A stretch of 64,000 bases of DNA from Ancylomarina subtilis (GTDB lineage Bacteria; Bacteroidota; Bacteroidia; Bacteroidales; Marinifilaceae). Within the stretch, counting starts at the first letter, position 1. The number at the start of each line of letters is the position of its first letter. Under the pieces are notes generated by a model. It saw only the letters and a list, made by a program, of their open reading frames with translations, ran no database searches and had not been told where the DNA came from. This document shows positions 50,378 through 59,186 of this stretch, piece by piece. Both the position numbers and the translations under genes were made by a program. The stretch is taken from contig NZ_SHKN01000001.1 in assembly GCF_004217115.1 (NCBI RefSeq), forward strand, positions 685,781 to 749,780, given 5' to 3'.

Positions 50378-50676
50378 AGTCGAACCCTCCCCCTTTTAAG
50401 CATGTAATCGGCAGCCTTTTGATCCAACTCATCGCTTGAACTGGTGCGATTAGAAAGTAACCAAGAGTCTAGGTCTTTGCGATTGAAATAGATTTTTTTA
50501 CCGTTTGGCTTATAGTGGGGTATTGCACTACTACTTGTAAGCTTATACAAGTGTGAGGCTGAGAACTCCAAATATTCGCAAGCGTCAGTGAAGTTCAGGA
50601 CTTCTTTTTTGAGCATATTTTGCTCCTTAAGCATCTTCTCAATGCTTTCCAGTTTCTGTAAAATAATACTGTCCAT
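50374..50676 (-). CDS. Excisionase-like HTH protein 1
   Basis: 100 residues with an N-terminal coiled segment (IILQKLESIEKMLKEQN), then an HTH (LNFTDACEYLEFSASHLYKL) and wing (YKPNGKKIYFNRKDLDSWL). It resembles its downstream neighbour in layout but not in detail. It is the first gene of the replication operon; about 200 bp of AT-rich sequence separate it from the gene at 50882, where a promoter would be expected. Confidence 0.88.
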   Translation of the reverse strand: MDSIILQKLESIEKMLKEQNMLKKEVLNFTDACEYLEFSASHLYKLTSSSAIPHYKPNGKKIYFNRKDLDSWLLSNRTSSSDELDQKAADYMLKRGRVRL

Positions 50677-50881
50677 TTGTATTTGTATTACAAATTAGAA
50701 ATGGACTTAAGCGCTCAAGTCATTACTGATTATCAGTAACACTACAAATTTCGGAAGAAAGCAGAAGTAGTATAAATCGGGCATAGCAATACCACTCAAA
50801 CCAACTAAATGCTAGCCTGTTATAAAAACAAGTGGTATTAACTATGTGTGCAAAATGGTATAAAAGACACTTAATACCATA

Positions 50882-51898
50882 TTAACGAATGGGATATATT
50901 TTATCTAACCAGGGCAATTTGACTTTTGCATCGTTAATTTGCTCTTCGGTTATTCGTCTAAATTGCTGGGTGGTGTCAACACGATAGCGAGCATCCAGAT
51001 ATTTCCTAAAATCGATATCTGTACATCGCTTTTTTTCACCTAAAATATTCCTGCGGAAGTAGTTATTTTCTATGAGAACTTTATATATGGCTGCTAGCAA
51101 TGTGTTATTAGACTGTTTTCTATTCTTTATAAAACAAGATTCAATATCAATTATGCCAAAATCGTATAGATTACATTCAACTTGGGCAAATGCGTCCTTA
51201 TTCAAAATCATATCATAATCAATCAACGAATAACCAATAGGTTGTATGTCTCGGCGTATTGGTTCGAAAGAAAACTCTTCTTTAGGCTTCTTCTTTACAA
51301 TCGGGGTTTCGATCTTCTTGGATGGCTTTATGAATGATGGTTCGGGGACAGATTCCTGAAAATATTTTAGATAAATATCTTCTTCATCTAATTTTTCGAC
51401 CTTTAAGTACTCTTCAAATTGAACCTGTAAATTTAAATAAAGCACTATCAAATGCAATTTCAGATACTGATATATATAAGTTTCCTCACATAGAGTTGTG
51501 TCCTTAAGCTTGTGAGCCTGTTTAGGATCTATATTACTTATTGGGTAATTTAATCTTTCAATCTCACCAGCAATTTGGTTTAATTTATCAACAAGTATGT
51601 TTGAAAGAGTGGTATGAACCCACATTGCTTTTACATCCCCATCATTAGCATTAGACACTAGTTCATTAACATGATTAAAATACTTAATAGCTTCGTTCTT
51701 TATTAGATCTCGGTAATATTTTGACTTATCGGTATGTGGCTTTAAAAATCTAAGTTCATAAGCTGGTTGGTAATTAAAGTTTACCTTTTCAATACCCTTC
51801 AACAATTCACGATATTTATTCTGCGAAATTGAACGAGTTCTATATGGTCGTTTATTCAAAAAAAGAATACTGTGATATAATTCAAGTTTATTATTCAT
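50882..51898 (-). CDS. Element protein of unknown function adjacent to the integrase
   Basis: 338 residues, cytoplasmic, helical and rich in Lys/Glu, with a disordered-looking centre (PSFIKPSKKIETPIVKKKPK) and a C-terminal segment (LLAAIYKVLIENNYFRRNIL). It overlaps the integrase stop by 4 bp, so the two are coupled. I recall proteins of similar size beside integrases in Bacteroidota elements, but know no function. Confidence 0.7.
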   Translation of the reverse strand: MNNKLELYHSILFLNKRPYRTRSISQNKYRELLKGIEKVNFNYQPAYELRFLKPHTDKSKYYRDLIKNEAIKYFNHVNELVSNANDGDVKAMWVHTTLSNILVDKLNQIAGEIERLNYPISNIDPKQAHKLKDTTLCEETYIYQYLKLHLIVLYLNLQVQFEEYLKVEKLDEEDIYLKYFQESVPEPSFIKPSKKIETPIVKKKPKEEFSFEPIRRDIQPIGYSLIDYDMILNKDAFAQVECNLYDFGIIDIESCFIKNRKQSNNTLLAAIYKVLIENNYFRRNILGEKKRCTDIDFRKYLDARYRVDTTQQFRRITEEQINDAKVKLPWLDKIYPIR

Positions 51899-52989
51899 AA
51901 ATCTAACTTAATACGATTAGCGGCTTCTTTTTTCTTCCCATCTATAATCTTGGCATAAACCTGAGTCGTTTTGAGATTTTTATGCCCGAGTAATTTTGAA
52001 ACAGTGTAGATATCTGTTCCTAAAGTTAATTGTAGAGTTGCATATGTGTGGCGTGCACAATGAAAGGTGATATGCTTCTCAACGCCTGCCCTTATCATCC
52101 ACTCGCGAATTTTTGCGTTATTGTATTCGCTGTACGTTAAGCCCTGGAAAACTTTATCATTGGCTTCTCCTCTTTTTCCTATCAATTTAATTGCATCTTC
52201 AGGTATCGGAAGAGTCTCCTGTCCTTTAGTTTTCTTTTGTCTGAATCGAATGTAATAGCCGTTATCTTTTGAATGCTGAATTTCAGACCAGGTCATTTTT
52301 TCAATATCCGAATATCGCAAACCTGTTAATGCACTAAATAAAAATGCAGTTTTCACAATCTCGACATCACACTTAGCATTCACAGCTCTTTTTAATTCTT
52401 CGAGAGTTAAAAATTCCCTTTGTGATTCAGCCTCTTTGATGCCTGTCACATTAACAGCAGGATTACGCTCAATAATGCCATCCTTCACAGCCTGTTTCAA
52501 AGTAGCTAACACTTTATTGAAGTAAGAAACACATGTATTTTGAGAAAGACTTCTGCCCTGCTTTGTTTTAGCTTCGTGCACAAAGTAGTGCTTAAGGTCT
52601 TCAAGCCATATGTTATCAATATCTGAAAAACTAACATCGGAGTATTCCCATTTTTTCAAGTAAGCAAGAGAACTCAACCAATTCCCATAATTCCCCTTAC
52701 TCTCTTGACGCTTTTCGGTGAGCATTTCGAAATATAAAAGAAATCTCGAATCAGCTCTTTCAGCAGTTTTAAAACCAAATCTTTCGTTCTCGAACTCTAA
52801 CAAACTTTTAGCTCTAATCTTATTGGCTAGATCAAGGGTCTGCTTGTTGGTCGCTCTTTCAAGCTTAGTACATGGCTCGGGAGTTAAATATAAACCTAAA
52901 TAATCAAACTTGCGTTTGCCTTTATTATAATAGTCGAGATAAAGGCTGATTTTGCCATTCTTCTTACGCTGTCTTAAAGTCACACTCAT
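51895..52989 (-). CDS. Tyrosine recombinase (integrase) of the mnmE island
   Basis: 364 residues. An N-terminal arm-binding segment (about 1-90) and SAM-like core-binding domain (about 100-200) precede a catalytic domain with Arg225 ([11 protein letters not shown]), HCARH with the His-x-x-Arg pair, GHK, and nucleophile Tyr345 (TTQVYAKI). All catalytic residues are present. It should recombine the 18-bp mnmE 3' site. It is translationally coupled to the regulator upstream (4-bp overlap) and to the 338-residue protein downstream. Confidence 0.95.
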   Translation of the reverse strand: MSVTLRQRKKNGKISLYLDYYNKGKRKFDYLGLYLTPEPCTKLERATNKQTLDLANKIRAKSLLEFENERFGFKTAERADSRFLLYFEMLTEKRQESKGNYGNWLSSLAYLKKWEYSDVSFSDIDNIWLEDLKHYFVHEAKTKQGRSLSQNTCVSYFNKVLATLKQAVKDGIIERNPAVNVTGIKEAESQREFLTLEELKRAVNAKCDVEIVKTAFLFSALTGLRYSDIEKMTWSEIQHSKDNGYYIRFRQKKTKGQETLPIPEDAIKLIGKRGEANDKVFQGLTYSEYNNAKIREWMIRAGVEKHITFHCARHTYATLQLTLGTDIYTVSKLLGHKNLKTTQVYAKIIDGKKKEAANRIKLDL

Positions 52990-53354
52990 GATTGAAAGAG
53001 TTTATCGATTACAGAACGTTTGATAATTGTACGTTTTCCAAGCTTTGTAGCTTGAATAGTTCCAGCTTTCATGAGTCTGTAGAAAGTTCGCTCACTAACG
53101 CCAAGTAGAGTGTAGGCTTCTTTGATGGAAAGAAAATCTTTTTGTTTTATCGCTTCAAGATGGAGGTCTTTTACAGAAAGTAATTTCTGCTTGTTGGTTT
53201 CTACAATTGCTCTACCAACTTTATTTTCTCTTTTGCGTTTTTTATAAGATTTGGCTGCACATTTCTGATTACAAAAACGAGTCACAGTCGTTTTAGCGGT
53301 AAATTCCTTACCGCAATGCTCACATATTTTTTGCAACTCAATTGTACTATTCAT
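52986..53354 (-). CDS. Zinc-finger plus HTH DNA-binding protein, likely excision/integration regulator
   Basis: 122 residues. The N-terminal 40 contain CEHCGKEF and [17 protein letters not shown], a treble-clef-like zinc knuckle; a MerR-type HTH follows ([20 protein letters not shown]) with a basic end. It is the first gene of the integrase transcript, located 214 bp inside the right attachment site, so it could act as a recombination directionality factor or repressor. Confidence 0.82.
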   Translation of the reverse strand: MNSTIELQKICEHCGKEFTAKTTVTRFCNQKCAAKSYKKRKRENKVGRAIVETNKQKLLSVKDLHLEAIKQKDFLSIKEAYTLLGVSERTFYRLMKAGTIQATKLGKRTIIKRSVIDKLFQS

Positions 53355-53521
53355 GCCATCAACTGCCTTTAGGTGTCCTTAACTGACATAGACTGTCAAT
53401 TACTGCCATAATCTCACCGCGCCAATTTTCGGGCAACAAATTGGTGAAATGGGCAACAAATACACAACCAAAATAGTGAAAAAAGTGCAAAATGACAACA
53501 AATAAGAGAAAATAGAAAACA

Positions 53522-53556
53522 ACAAACCCCTTAATATGAGCTATTAAGGGGTTTGT
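53522..53556. terminator. Perfect 15-bp hairpin just inside the right end of the island
   Basis: ACAAACCCCTTAATA and TATTAAGGGGTTTGT form an unbroken 15-bp stem around TGAGC. It now follows mnmE directly and may supply the terminator that the insertion removed; it could also be an end-recognition structure of the element. Confidence 0.75.
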
Positions 53557-53567
53557 GTAGGTAGAAC

Positions 53568-53585
53568 CTATTTGCCGATACAAAA
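53568..53585 (-). repeat. Right attachment site within the mnmE 3' end
   Basis: The last six codons of mnmE including the stop (FCIGK-stop). Direct repeat partner of 38283-38300, 15 of 18 bases identical. Confidence 0.85.
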
Positions 53586-54965
53586 GTTCTTGAAGATGTT
53601 ACCAAGCACCTCATCAGTACTGATATCTCCGGTAATCTCGCCAAGGAAGTGTAGACATTCGCGAATATCCTGAGCCAGAAAATCGGTTGGGATCATATTT
53701 AGCAAACCGTCGTTTACACGTTGAATACTACCCCGTGCAGAATTTAGTGCTTCGAAATGGCGAGCATTGGTCACAATCACATCCTGCTCATTAATAGTAT
53801 CCATATTCACCACCTTCAAAAGTTCGGAAGCCAACTCGTCAGTATGGGTTTGTTCTTTGGCTGAAATAAACATCAGCTTATCCTCTCCATTCAAGCCAAT
53901 AAGTTGCTTGCTCAATGCTTCCGTATCCTTACACAAGTCAATCTTATTCAAACAAACAATAAGCTTTTGCTGATCACGATCGATAATATCGTTGACTTTA
54001 ATAATGGATTCGTTTAGCATCTCTACCGGACGATTTGCATCAATTAAAAGCATTACAATCTGAGCTTGACGCATCTTCTGAAAAGTACGCTCAATACCCA
54101 TGTTCTCAATCTTATCAAGAGTAGTCCGAATACCAGCCGTATCGATAAATCGGAAGGTCACCCCTCCCAAATTAATGGTATCTTCAATCACATCGCGGGT
54201 TGTTCCCTCAATATCTGAAACGATGGCTTTGTCTTCTTTTAGTAAAGCGTTCAAAAGAGTCGATTTACCCACATTGGTATTCCCAACAATGGCAACGGGA
54301 ACCCCATTTTTAATGGCATTACCCAACTCAAAAGAATTCACCAATTTGTTGATGATAGTCTCAATCTCATTGACCAAAGCCTGTAGTTGCGTTCTATCAG
54401 CAAACTCCACATCCTCCTCACCAAAATCGAGTTCCAACTCAATCATCGAAATAAAATGCAACAAACGGCCACGCAAATTGGCAATCTCGTTTGAAAATCC
54501 GCCTCGCATTTGTTGCAGAGCCACCTTATGTGCCGATGCCGAACTCGACGCAATCAAATCGGCCACTGCCTCTGCTTGCGAAAGGTCCATCTTACCATTC
54601 AGAAAGGCACGCTGAGTATATTCACCGGGATTAGCCATTCTGGCTCCGGATTTAAGTAAAACCTGTAAAATTCGTTGTTGAATATAGGGCGCTCCGTGAC
54701 AAGCAATTTCTGCACTGTTTTCACCCGTATAAGAATAAGGGGCCTTAAAAACCGTTACCAATACCTCATCCACAATCTCTTCCCCATCCATCAAATTCCC
54801 AAAGTGAACCGTATTGGCTTTTTGTTCGCTTAGTACCTTATTCCCTTTTGATTGAAATATCTTATCACATATAGTAAGTGCATTCTCCCCTGAAAGTCGA
54901 ATAATTGCAATGGCTCCATGCCCCGCTGCAGTGGATATGGCACATATAGTTGATTGATCGATCAT
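53568..54965 (-). CDS. mnmE: tRNA modification GTPase MnmE (TrmE/ThdF)
   Basis: 465 residues: N-terminal formyl-THF-binding domain (TICAISTAAGHGAIAIIRLSG), helical domain, an inserted G domain with GNTNVGKSTLLNAL, IEGTTRD, DTAGIR and NKIDLC, and the invariant end FCIGK. With MnmG it makes the 5-carboxymethylaminomethyl group on wobble uridines of tRNAs. The gene is intact despite the island at its last codons, because the attachment site restores the ending. Confidence 0.97.
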   Translation of the reverse strand: MIDQSTICAISTAAGHGAIAIIRLSGENALTICDKIFQSKGNKVLSEQKANTVHFGNLMDGEEIVDEVLVTVFKAPYSYTGENSAEIACHGAPYIQQRILQVLLKSGARMANPGEYTQRAFLNGKMDLSQAEAVADLIASSSASAHKVALQQMRGGFSNEIANLRGRLLHFISMIELELDFGEEDVEFADRTQLQALVNEIETIINKLVNSFELGNAIKNGVPVAIVGNTNVGKSTLLNALLKEDKAIVSDIEGTTRDVIEDTINLGGVTFRFIDTAGIRTTLDKIENMGIERTFQKMRQAQIVMLLIDANRPVEMLNESIIKVNDIIDRDQQKLIVCLNKIDLCKDTEALSKQLIGLNGEDKLMFISAKEQTHTDELASELLKVVNMDTINEQDVIVTNARHFEALNSARGSIQRVNDGLLNMIPTDFLAQDIRECLHFLGEITGDISTDEVLGNIFKNFCIGK

Positions 54966-55129
54966 CTTCGTATAGCTTATTTTATTAAAATATGTGAGAG
55001 ATAAAGCTCACATTCTATCACTTCTATTCCAGACCAATTGATTAAGCTGGAAATGAATCTACAAATATACGATAGATCATAAACATGAAAGCCAAATACC
55101 TGAAATTTATAAACTGTTTCTTTTTTTTC

Positions 55130-55137
55130 TATGTTTG
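55130..55137 (+). promoter_or_regulatory. -7 promoter box of the gene at 55173
   Basis: TATGTTTG fits the TAnnTTTG consensus and lies 35 nt before the ATG. Confidence 0.5.
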
Positions 55138-55172
55138 CAAAAAGGAATTAATAAACATTTAAGACTTCATAT

Positions 55173-55526
55173 ATGAACACTATTAGCGGACGCTGGTCAT
55201 TTACCGAAGATTTTGGATTTGGTAAAGATGAAGGTTTTGCAGAATTCACTCAGGAAGGTGAAAATATAAAAGGCGTATTGGTTTACACCGAAAGAATAGA
55301 AGGTGAAACCCCTTTTCGTGTGCAACAGGAAATCGAGGGCACTTTTAATGGCCAACAATTAAAAATTACAGGCACAGCTGTTGAAATTTTAGATGCCGAA
55401 GAAGAAATCGAATATCATTTAGACACCTGGGAAGGTATTTTAAATGACAAGAACCAGATTGTGGGACATTCTTATGACGATCATGAGTGTTTTGGTGTCT
55501 TTGTTATGGAAATGATTCAAGCGTAA
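55173..55526 (+). CDS. Small conserved-looking protein of unknown function
   Basis: 117 residues, acidic, with regularly spaced beta strands (SGRWSFTEDFGFGKDEGFAEF, then GTFNGQQLKITGTAVEI), as in a small beta barrel or lipocalin-like fold. No signal peptide, so probably cytoplasmic. Single gene between mnmE (divergent) and the tRNA genes. No family recognised. Confidence 0.65.
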   Translation: MNTISGRWSFTEDFGFGKDEGFAEFTQEGENIKGVLVYTERIEGETPFRVQQEIEGTFNGQQLKITGTAVEILDAEEEIEYHLDTWEGILNDKNQIVGHSYDDHECFGVFVMEMIQA

Positions 55527-55614
55527 AGTTAAAAAGGTTAAAGGATAAGGGAAAAAGAGTTTTACCTGAAAAAGTTTATCAAAAAAAAGATTGACTCTTT
55601 AAATACTATTTCAC

Positions 55615-55845
55615 AAGCACTTACTTCCACAAAGCCCGTAAACACTGATTTTTCTGATAATTATTTTGCAAAAACATTTGGAGCTTATATAAAAACACAC
55701 CATCTTTGCATCGCAATCAAGAGAAACGCGGATGTGGCGTAATTGGTAGCCGCGCTAGACTTAGGATCTAGTGCCGAGAGGCGTGGGGGTTCGAGTCCCT
55801 TCATCCGCACAAAAAGGATCAATACAAAAGTATTGATCCTTTTTT
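55615..55845 (+). repeat. Duplicated tRNA-Leu segment, copy 1
   Basis: About 230 bp comprising the promoter region, the tRNA and its terminator recur at about 56080-56310 with few changes. The stretch between them (55850-56075) shows no gene. Confidence 0.8.
55728..55809 (+). tRNA. tRNA-Leu (anticodon UAG), copy 1
   Basis: An 82-nt cloverleaf: acceptor GCGGATG/CATCCGC, anticodon arm CTAGA-CTTAGGA-TCTAG with anticodon TAG, a long variable arm typical of leucine tRNAs, and GGTTCGAGTCC in the T arm. The CCA end is not encoded. A CATCTTTG -7-like box lies about 20 nt before it. Confidence 0.97.
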
Positions 55846-55846
55846 T
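55812..55846 (+). terminator. Terminator of tRNA-Leu copy 1
   Basis: AAAGGATCAATAC and GTATTGATCCTTT form a 13-bp stem followed by T residues, directly after the tRNA. Confidence 0.88.
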
Positions 55847-56185
55847 ATCTCAACATCCCAGAGACACTCCCAACCTTCCAAAATGAAGTTCGTAATTTAT
55901 TAATGAGCGAGGCACAAGCGAATAAATATGCTAATAACGAACGTAGTGAAGAGTAATCTCGTATCCTTTTTTATTTTCACAAAACCATTCATCACCTCCC
56001 ATCACCAATGAGCTACACTCCCACCTTATTTTCGTAAAAAAAAAATAAACAAAGCTTAACAATTGAATATCAACCCACTTCCCTCTATAAAGCCCATAAA
56101 CACTGATTTTCCTGACAATTATTTTGCAAAAACATTTGGAGCTTAAAGAAAAACACAGCATCTTTGCATCGCAATCAAGAGAAAC

Positions 56186-56267
56186 GCGGATGTGGCGTAA
56201 TTGGTAGCCGCGCTAGACTTAGGATCTAGTGCCGAGAGGCGTGGGGGTTCGAGTCCCTTCATCCGCA
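56186..56267 (+). tRNA. tRNA-Leu (anticodon UAG), copy 2
   Basis: Identical in sequence to the copy at 55728-55809, with the same promoter-like region and an equivalent terminator (56269-56303). In that terminator one stem pair has become G-T and the loop has become GAAA. Confidence 0.97.
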
Positions 56268-56268
56268 C

Positions 56269-56303
56269 AAAAGGATCAATACGAAAGTGTTGATCCTTTT
56301 TTT
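56269..56303 (+). terminator. Terminator of tRNA-Leu copy 2
   Basis: AAAGGATCAATAC pairs with GTGTTGATCCTTT (one wobble) and is capped by GAAA; a run of eight T residues follows. Confidence 0.88.
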
Positions 56304-56389
56304 TATTCCCAATATTCCAAAGACGTTTAAGCATCCATCATTTCCCAAATTTATTTAATTAAACCCTCCTCCACTCCAAAAGACTTATC

Positions 56390-56397
56390 TATATTTG
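56390..56397 (+). promoter_or_regulatory. -7 promoter box of the ThrE-family gene
   Basis: TATATTTG fits TAnnTTTG exactly and lies 16 nt before the ATG at 56414, so the leader would be very short. Confidence 0.5.
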
Positions 56398-56413
56398 TTC
56401 CACTTAAAAATAA

Positions 56414-57640
56414 ATGAAACCAAGCGCATTGAAAACACCCAAACAATATCAATTTATCATTCAATTAGGAAGAGCCTTGCACATCTATGGTGTCCCTTCT
56501 TATAAAATCCAGATTTATTTATCTGAGGTAGCTCAAACAAAAGGCATACGTGGGAGTTTTATGGACACGCCGACTTGGATAAACTATGTTTTTTATAGCG
56601 AAGACGAGGAAGAATCCTACAACTATATAGAATGCGTCTCTCCCGGAGGCCTAAATTTAGGTGCCCTATCAAGAGCCGTTGAAATCACCGATCAGGTACT
56701 TGCTGACAAGATCGATTTTGAAGAAGCAAGTTTGATGCTGCGATTGGTTTACAAACAAACTCAGAAAGTCAACCACATCATACTGTCACTTGCTTTCGCT
56801 TTAGGGGCTGCATCTTTTAATCTACTAATGGGAACCAATTGGATTTCATGTCTGGTTGCATTTTTCATGGGGATGCTCGTTTATGGCCTAAGCTACCTGG
56901 GACTAAAATCTCAATTTGTGAACAATACGCTTGAAGCACTTGCGGCATTTGTTGTAACAATACTTATTGGCTTATTATCCATATGGCTACCAACACTAAA
57001 TATTCCGCTTACAATTTTGTCAGCCATCATCATCTTTATACCCGGGCTGGCAATTACAACTGCCCTGGAAGAGATTACTTACAAAAGTCTGGTTTCGGGT
57101 TCAGCCAAACTCTTTGATGCCTCAATCTCCCTCTTCAAGCAGTTCTTTGGTACCATACTCGGCTTATCTGTACTTCCCTTATTTATCGATATCAATATTG
57201 ATCCAGTCGTATCCAACCTACCCCAATGGATCAGTCATTCAGGTATCCCTCTACTAGCCATATGTCTGCTCCCCATCTTTCAAGTCCGTCGAAAAGACAT
57301 AATTTATGGCGTTCTCACAAGCATTATTAGCTATACAGTAACCGTTTTACTAGCACCCTCAGGCATTTTAATCAGCACATTTATTGGGAGTATTACAGTT
57401 GTTCTAATCAGCAACCTCTTTGCTCAAATCACAAAATCACCCCGACATGTATTTATCACTCAGGGTATTATCATGTTGGTTCCTGGTAGTAAAGCCTTTA
57501 TCGGTATCAGTACGGTTTTTCTGAGCACACCTATCGAAAATGCAAGTAATCTTGGTTCTCAAATTGCTTACATTCTGATGGGAATCGTTGGAGGTCTTTT
57601 ATTCTCAGGCAGTTTTAACACAAAAAAGATCAATTGTTAA
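56414..57640 (+). CDS. Threonine/serine exporter, ThrE family
   Basis: 408 residues. The N-terminal cytoplasmic domain has LGRALHIYGVPSYKIQIYL, then ten hydrophobic helices follow with IIIFIPGLAITTALEEITYKSL, the ThrE signature region, and a second, smaller ThrE_2-like half near the C-terminus. Both halves being in one chain is normal for the fused ThrE type. It exports threonine/serine or related amino acids by proton-motive force; the specificity is inferred. Confidence 0.9.
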   Translation: MKPSALKTPKQYQFIIQLGRALHIYGVPSYKIQIYLSEVAQTKGIRGSFMDTPTWINYVFYSEDEEESYNYIECVSPGGLNLGALSRAVEITDQVLADKIDFEEASLMLRLVYKQTQKVNHIILSLAFALGAASFNLLMGTNWISCLVAFFMGMLVYGLSYLGLKSQFVNNTLEALAAFVVTILIGLLSIWLPTLNIPLTILSAIIIFIPGLAITTALEEITYKSLVSGSAKLFDASISLFKQFFGTILGLSVLPLFIDINIDPVVSNLPQWISHSGIPLLAICLLPIFQVRRKDIIYGVLTSIISYTVTVLLAPSGILISTFIGSITVVLISNLFAQITKSPRHVFITQGIIMLVPGSKAFIGISTVFLSTPIENASNLGSQIAYILMGIVGGLLFSGSFNTKKINC

Positions 57641-57672
57641 TAACTAAATCTTGAAATTTCCCAAATAAAAAC

Positions 57673-57680
57673 TATTTTTG
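57673..57680 (+). promoter_or_regulatory. -7 promoter box of the TPR gene
   Basis: TATTTTTG fits TAnnTTTG and lies 29 nt before the ATG at 57710. Confidence 0.45.
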
Positions 57681-57709
57681 TTTCAAGAATTATCACTTCA
57701 CAAAAATAA

Positions 57710-59113
57710 ATGATAGATAATACTGATAATTATTTTGACGATGATGCTCTTGAATCTGTAGACAGATTCGAATCGATGCTCAAGAATAACAAGCCATGCT
57801 ACTTCGATGTGCATGAGTTTGAAAACCTCGTCGACCACTACCTTGAAACACATAAACTGGCCAAAGCTTCCAAAGCTTCAGAATTAGCCATACAGCTACA
57901 CCCATCTTCCATATCACTTCAGCTTAAACAAGCACAAGTGCTTATTAGCCGAGGGGAAGAAATAAAGGCGCTTAATATTCTTAAGAAATTAAAGGCTATA
58001 GAAAGCACCAATAAAAACATTTACATCCTTATTGGGAATATTTACAATATCCTTAAGAAACCTCAGAATGCAAAAATTCAATTCGATATCGCTTTGGATT
58101 TATGCTACGACGATAAGGAAGATTTGTTATTTCGAATTGCTGTATCTTTCGAACAATTGGGGTTATACGATTTGGCATTACCCTACTTTAAGGAAGTTCA
58201 TCAATTGAATAGTGAGGATGCAGAAGTCCTTTTTGAAATTGCTTATTGCTACGAAAAATTACATCAAGATAGAGAAAGTATTGAAGCCTATCTGGCTTAC
58301 CTCGACCTGGATCCCTTCTCAGACAATGCCTGGTATAACCTGGGTATTCTCTACAATAGAAACAACCAGGGACTCAAATCTATTGAAGCCTACGATTTTT
58401 GTATTGCCATCAACGAAAAACACAGCAAAGCCTACTTTAATAAGGCCAACGCCTTAGCTCTTTGCGACAAATTCGAAGAAGCCATCAAAAGCTACATCGA
58501 ATATCTGGAATTCGAAGATGATCATGCCTCTACCTATTCATACATTGGTGAATGTTTCGAAAAGCTTGAGGAGTATGATCAGGCAATGCTCTACTACGAG
58601 AATGCTATTCAGGAAGATGAAACCTTTGCTGATCCTTGGTTTGGTATGGGTCTAATTCTGCTTTATCAGGATAAAATTGACGAAAGTTTAGTGTATTTAA
58701 ACGAAGCCAAAAAGCTTGATGATACAAACCCGGATTATTGGTTTGCCTTAGGTTCGGCCTATGCACGATTGCCTGAAGCTCAAAAAACAGTTGAATGCTT
58801 CCGTGAAGCAATCAATCTAGATCCTTACGATCCAACCTATGCGATCACGCTAGCTGAGTTTTACCATCAAAACAATAAGGAAGAAGCTGCTATTGATATT
58901 TTACTCGAAAGTCTGGGCTGCTGCCCTGACGATATTCAACTTCAGAATAATCTGGCCGCATATTATATGTTAGCTTCTGACACCAATGCAGCAGAGCATT
59001 ATCTACGTAAAGCCATGGCAGATCCTGAAAATAAGATCGAAGACATCTTCATTCAGTTTCCTGAACTGGAAAACAACAACAAATTCAAACAAATTATTAA
59101 GGCTAATCAATAG
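57710..59113 (+). CDS. Tetratricopeptide-repeat protein
   Basis: 467 residues composed of about eleven TPR units from residue 40 on (for example AWYNLGILYNRNNQGLKSIE, DPWFGMGLILLYQDKIDESL and DYWFALGSAYARL), with an acidic N-terminus and no signal peptide. It is a cytoplasmic scaffold without a catalytic domain; partners are unknown. It is followed after 73 bp by the DUF368 gene. Confidence 0.93.
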   Translation: MIDNTDNYFDDDALESVDRFESMLKNNKPCYFDVHEFENLVDHYLETHKLAKASKASELAIQLHPSSISLQLKQAQVLISRGEEIKALNILKKLKAIESTNKNIYILIGNIYNILKKPQNAKIQFDIALDLCYDDKEDLLFRIAVSFEQLGLYDLALPYFKEVHQLNSEDAEVLFEIAYCYEKLHQDRESIEAYLAYLDLDPFSDNAWYNLGILYNRNNQGLKSIEAYDFCIAINEKHSKAYFNKANALALCDKFEEAIKSYIEYLEFEDDHASTYSYIGECFEKLEEYDQAMLYYENAIQEDETFADPWFGMGLILLYQDKIDESLVYLNEAKKLDDTNPDYWFALGSAYARLPEAQKTVECFREAINLDPYDPTYAITLAEFYHQNNKEEAAIDILLESLGCCPDDIQLQNNLAAYYMLASDTNAAEHYLRKAMADPENKIEDIFIQFPELENNNKFKQIIKANQ

Positions 59114-59186
59114 AATTAGCTTTTTTTTTAGGTCTTGCATTTTCAGCACGAAAATTCATTTAAGGCCATTCATACGCACAAAAACA

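Larger units (their letters stand above)
38283..53585. mobile_element. Integrated mobile element of about 15.3 kb at the mnmE 3' end
   Basis: Bounded by 18-bp direct repeats of the mnmE terminus. Next to the right end are a HTH/zinc protein, a tyrosine recombinase, an unknown 338-residue protein, two excisionase-like HTH proteins, and primase/helicase-like genes. The left and middle carry cargo: DUF6266 pair, a long untranslated block, an Argonaute module and lipoproteins. No relaxase, coupling protein, capsid or conjugation gene is seen, so it is not self-transmissible by itself. The 3' end of mnmE (trmE/thdF) is also the known target of Salmonella genomic island 1, so an unrelated recombinase appears to use the same conserved target. 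Confidence 0.85.

Noticed and set aside
38301-53567. Conjugative transposon
   Set aside because: No relaxase, TraG-like coupling ATPase or Tra genes are visible in the element.
53359-53583. 74-residue minus-strand ORF between mnmE and the HTH/zinc regulator
   Set aside because: It spans the perfect 15-bp terminator hairpin and overlaps the mnmE end in another frame.
55728-56267. tRNA-Leu genes as the attachment site of the island
   Set aside because: No copy of the tRNA end is found near 38.3 kb, whereas the mnmE end is duplicated there.
58986-59186. 67-codon N-terminal extension of the DUF368 gene
   Set aside because: It overlaps the end of the TPR gene and the conserved DUF368 sequence begins right after the ATG at 59187.
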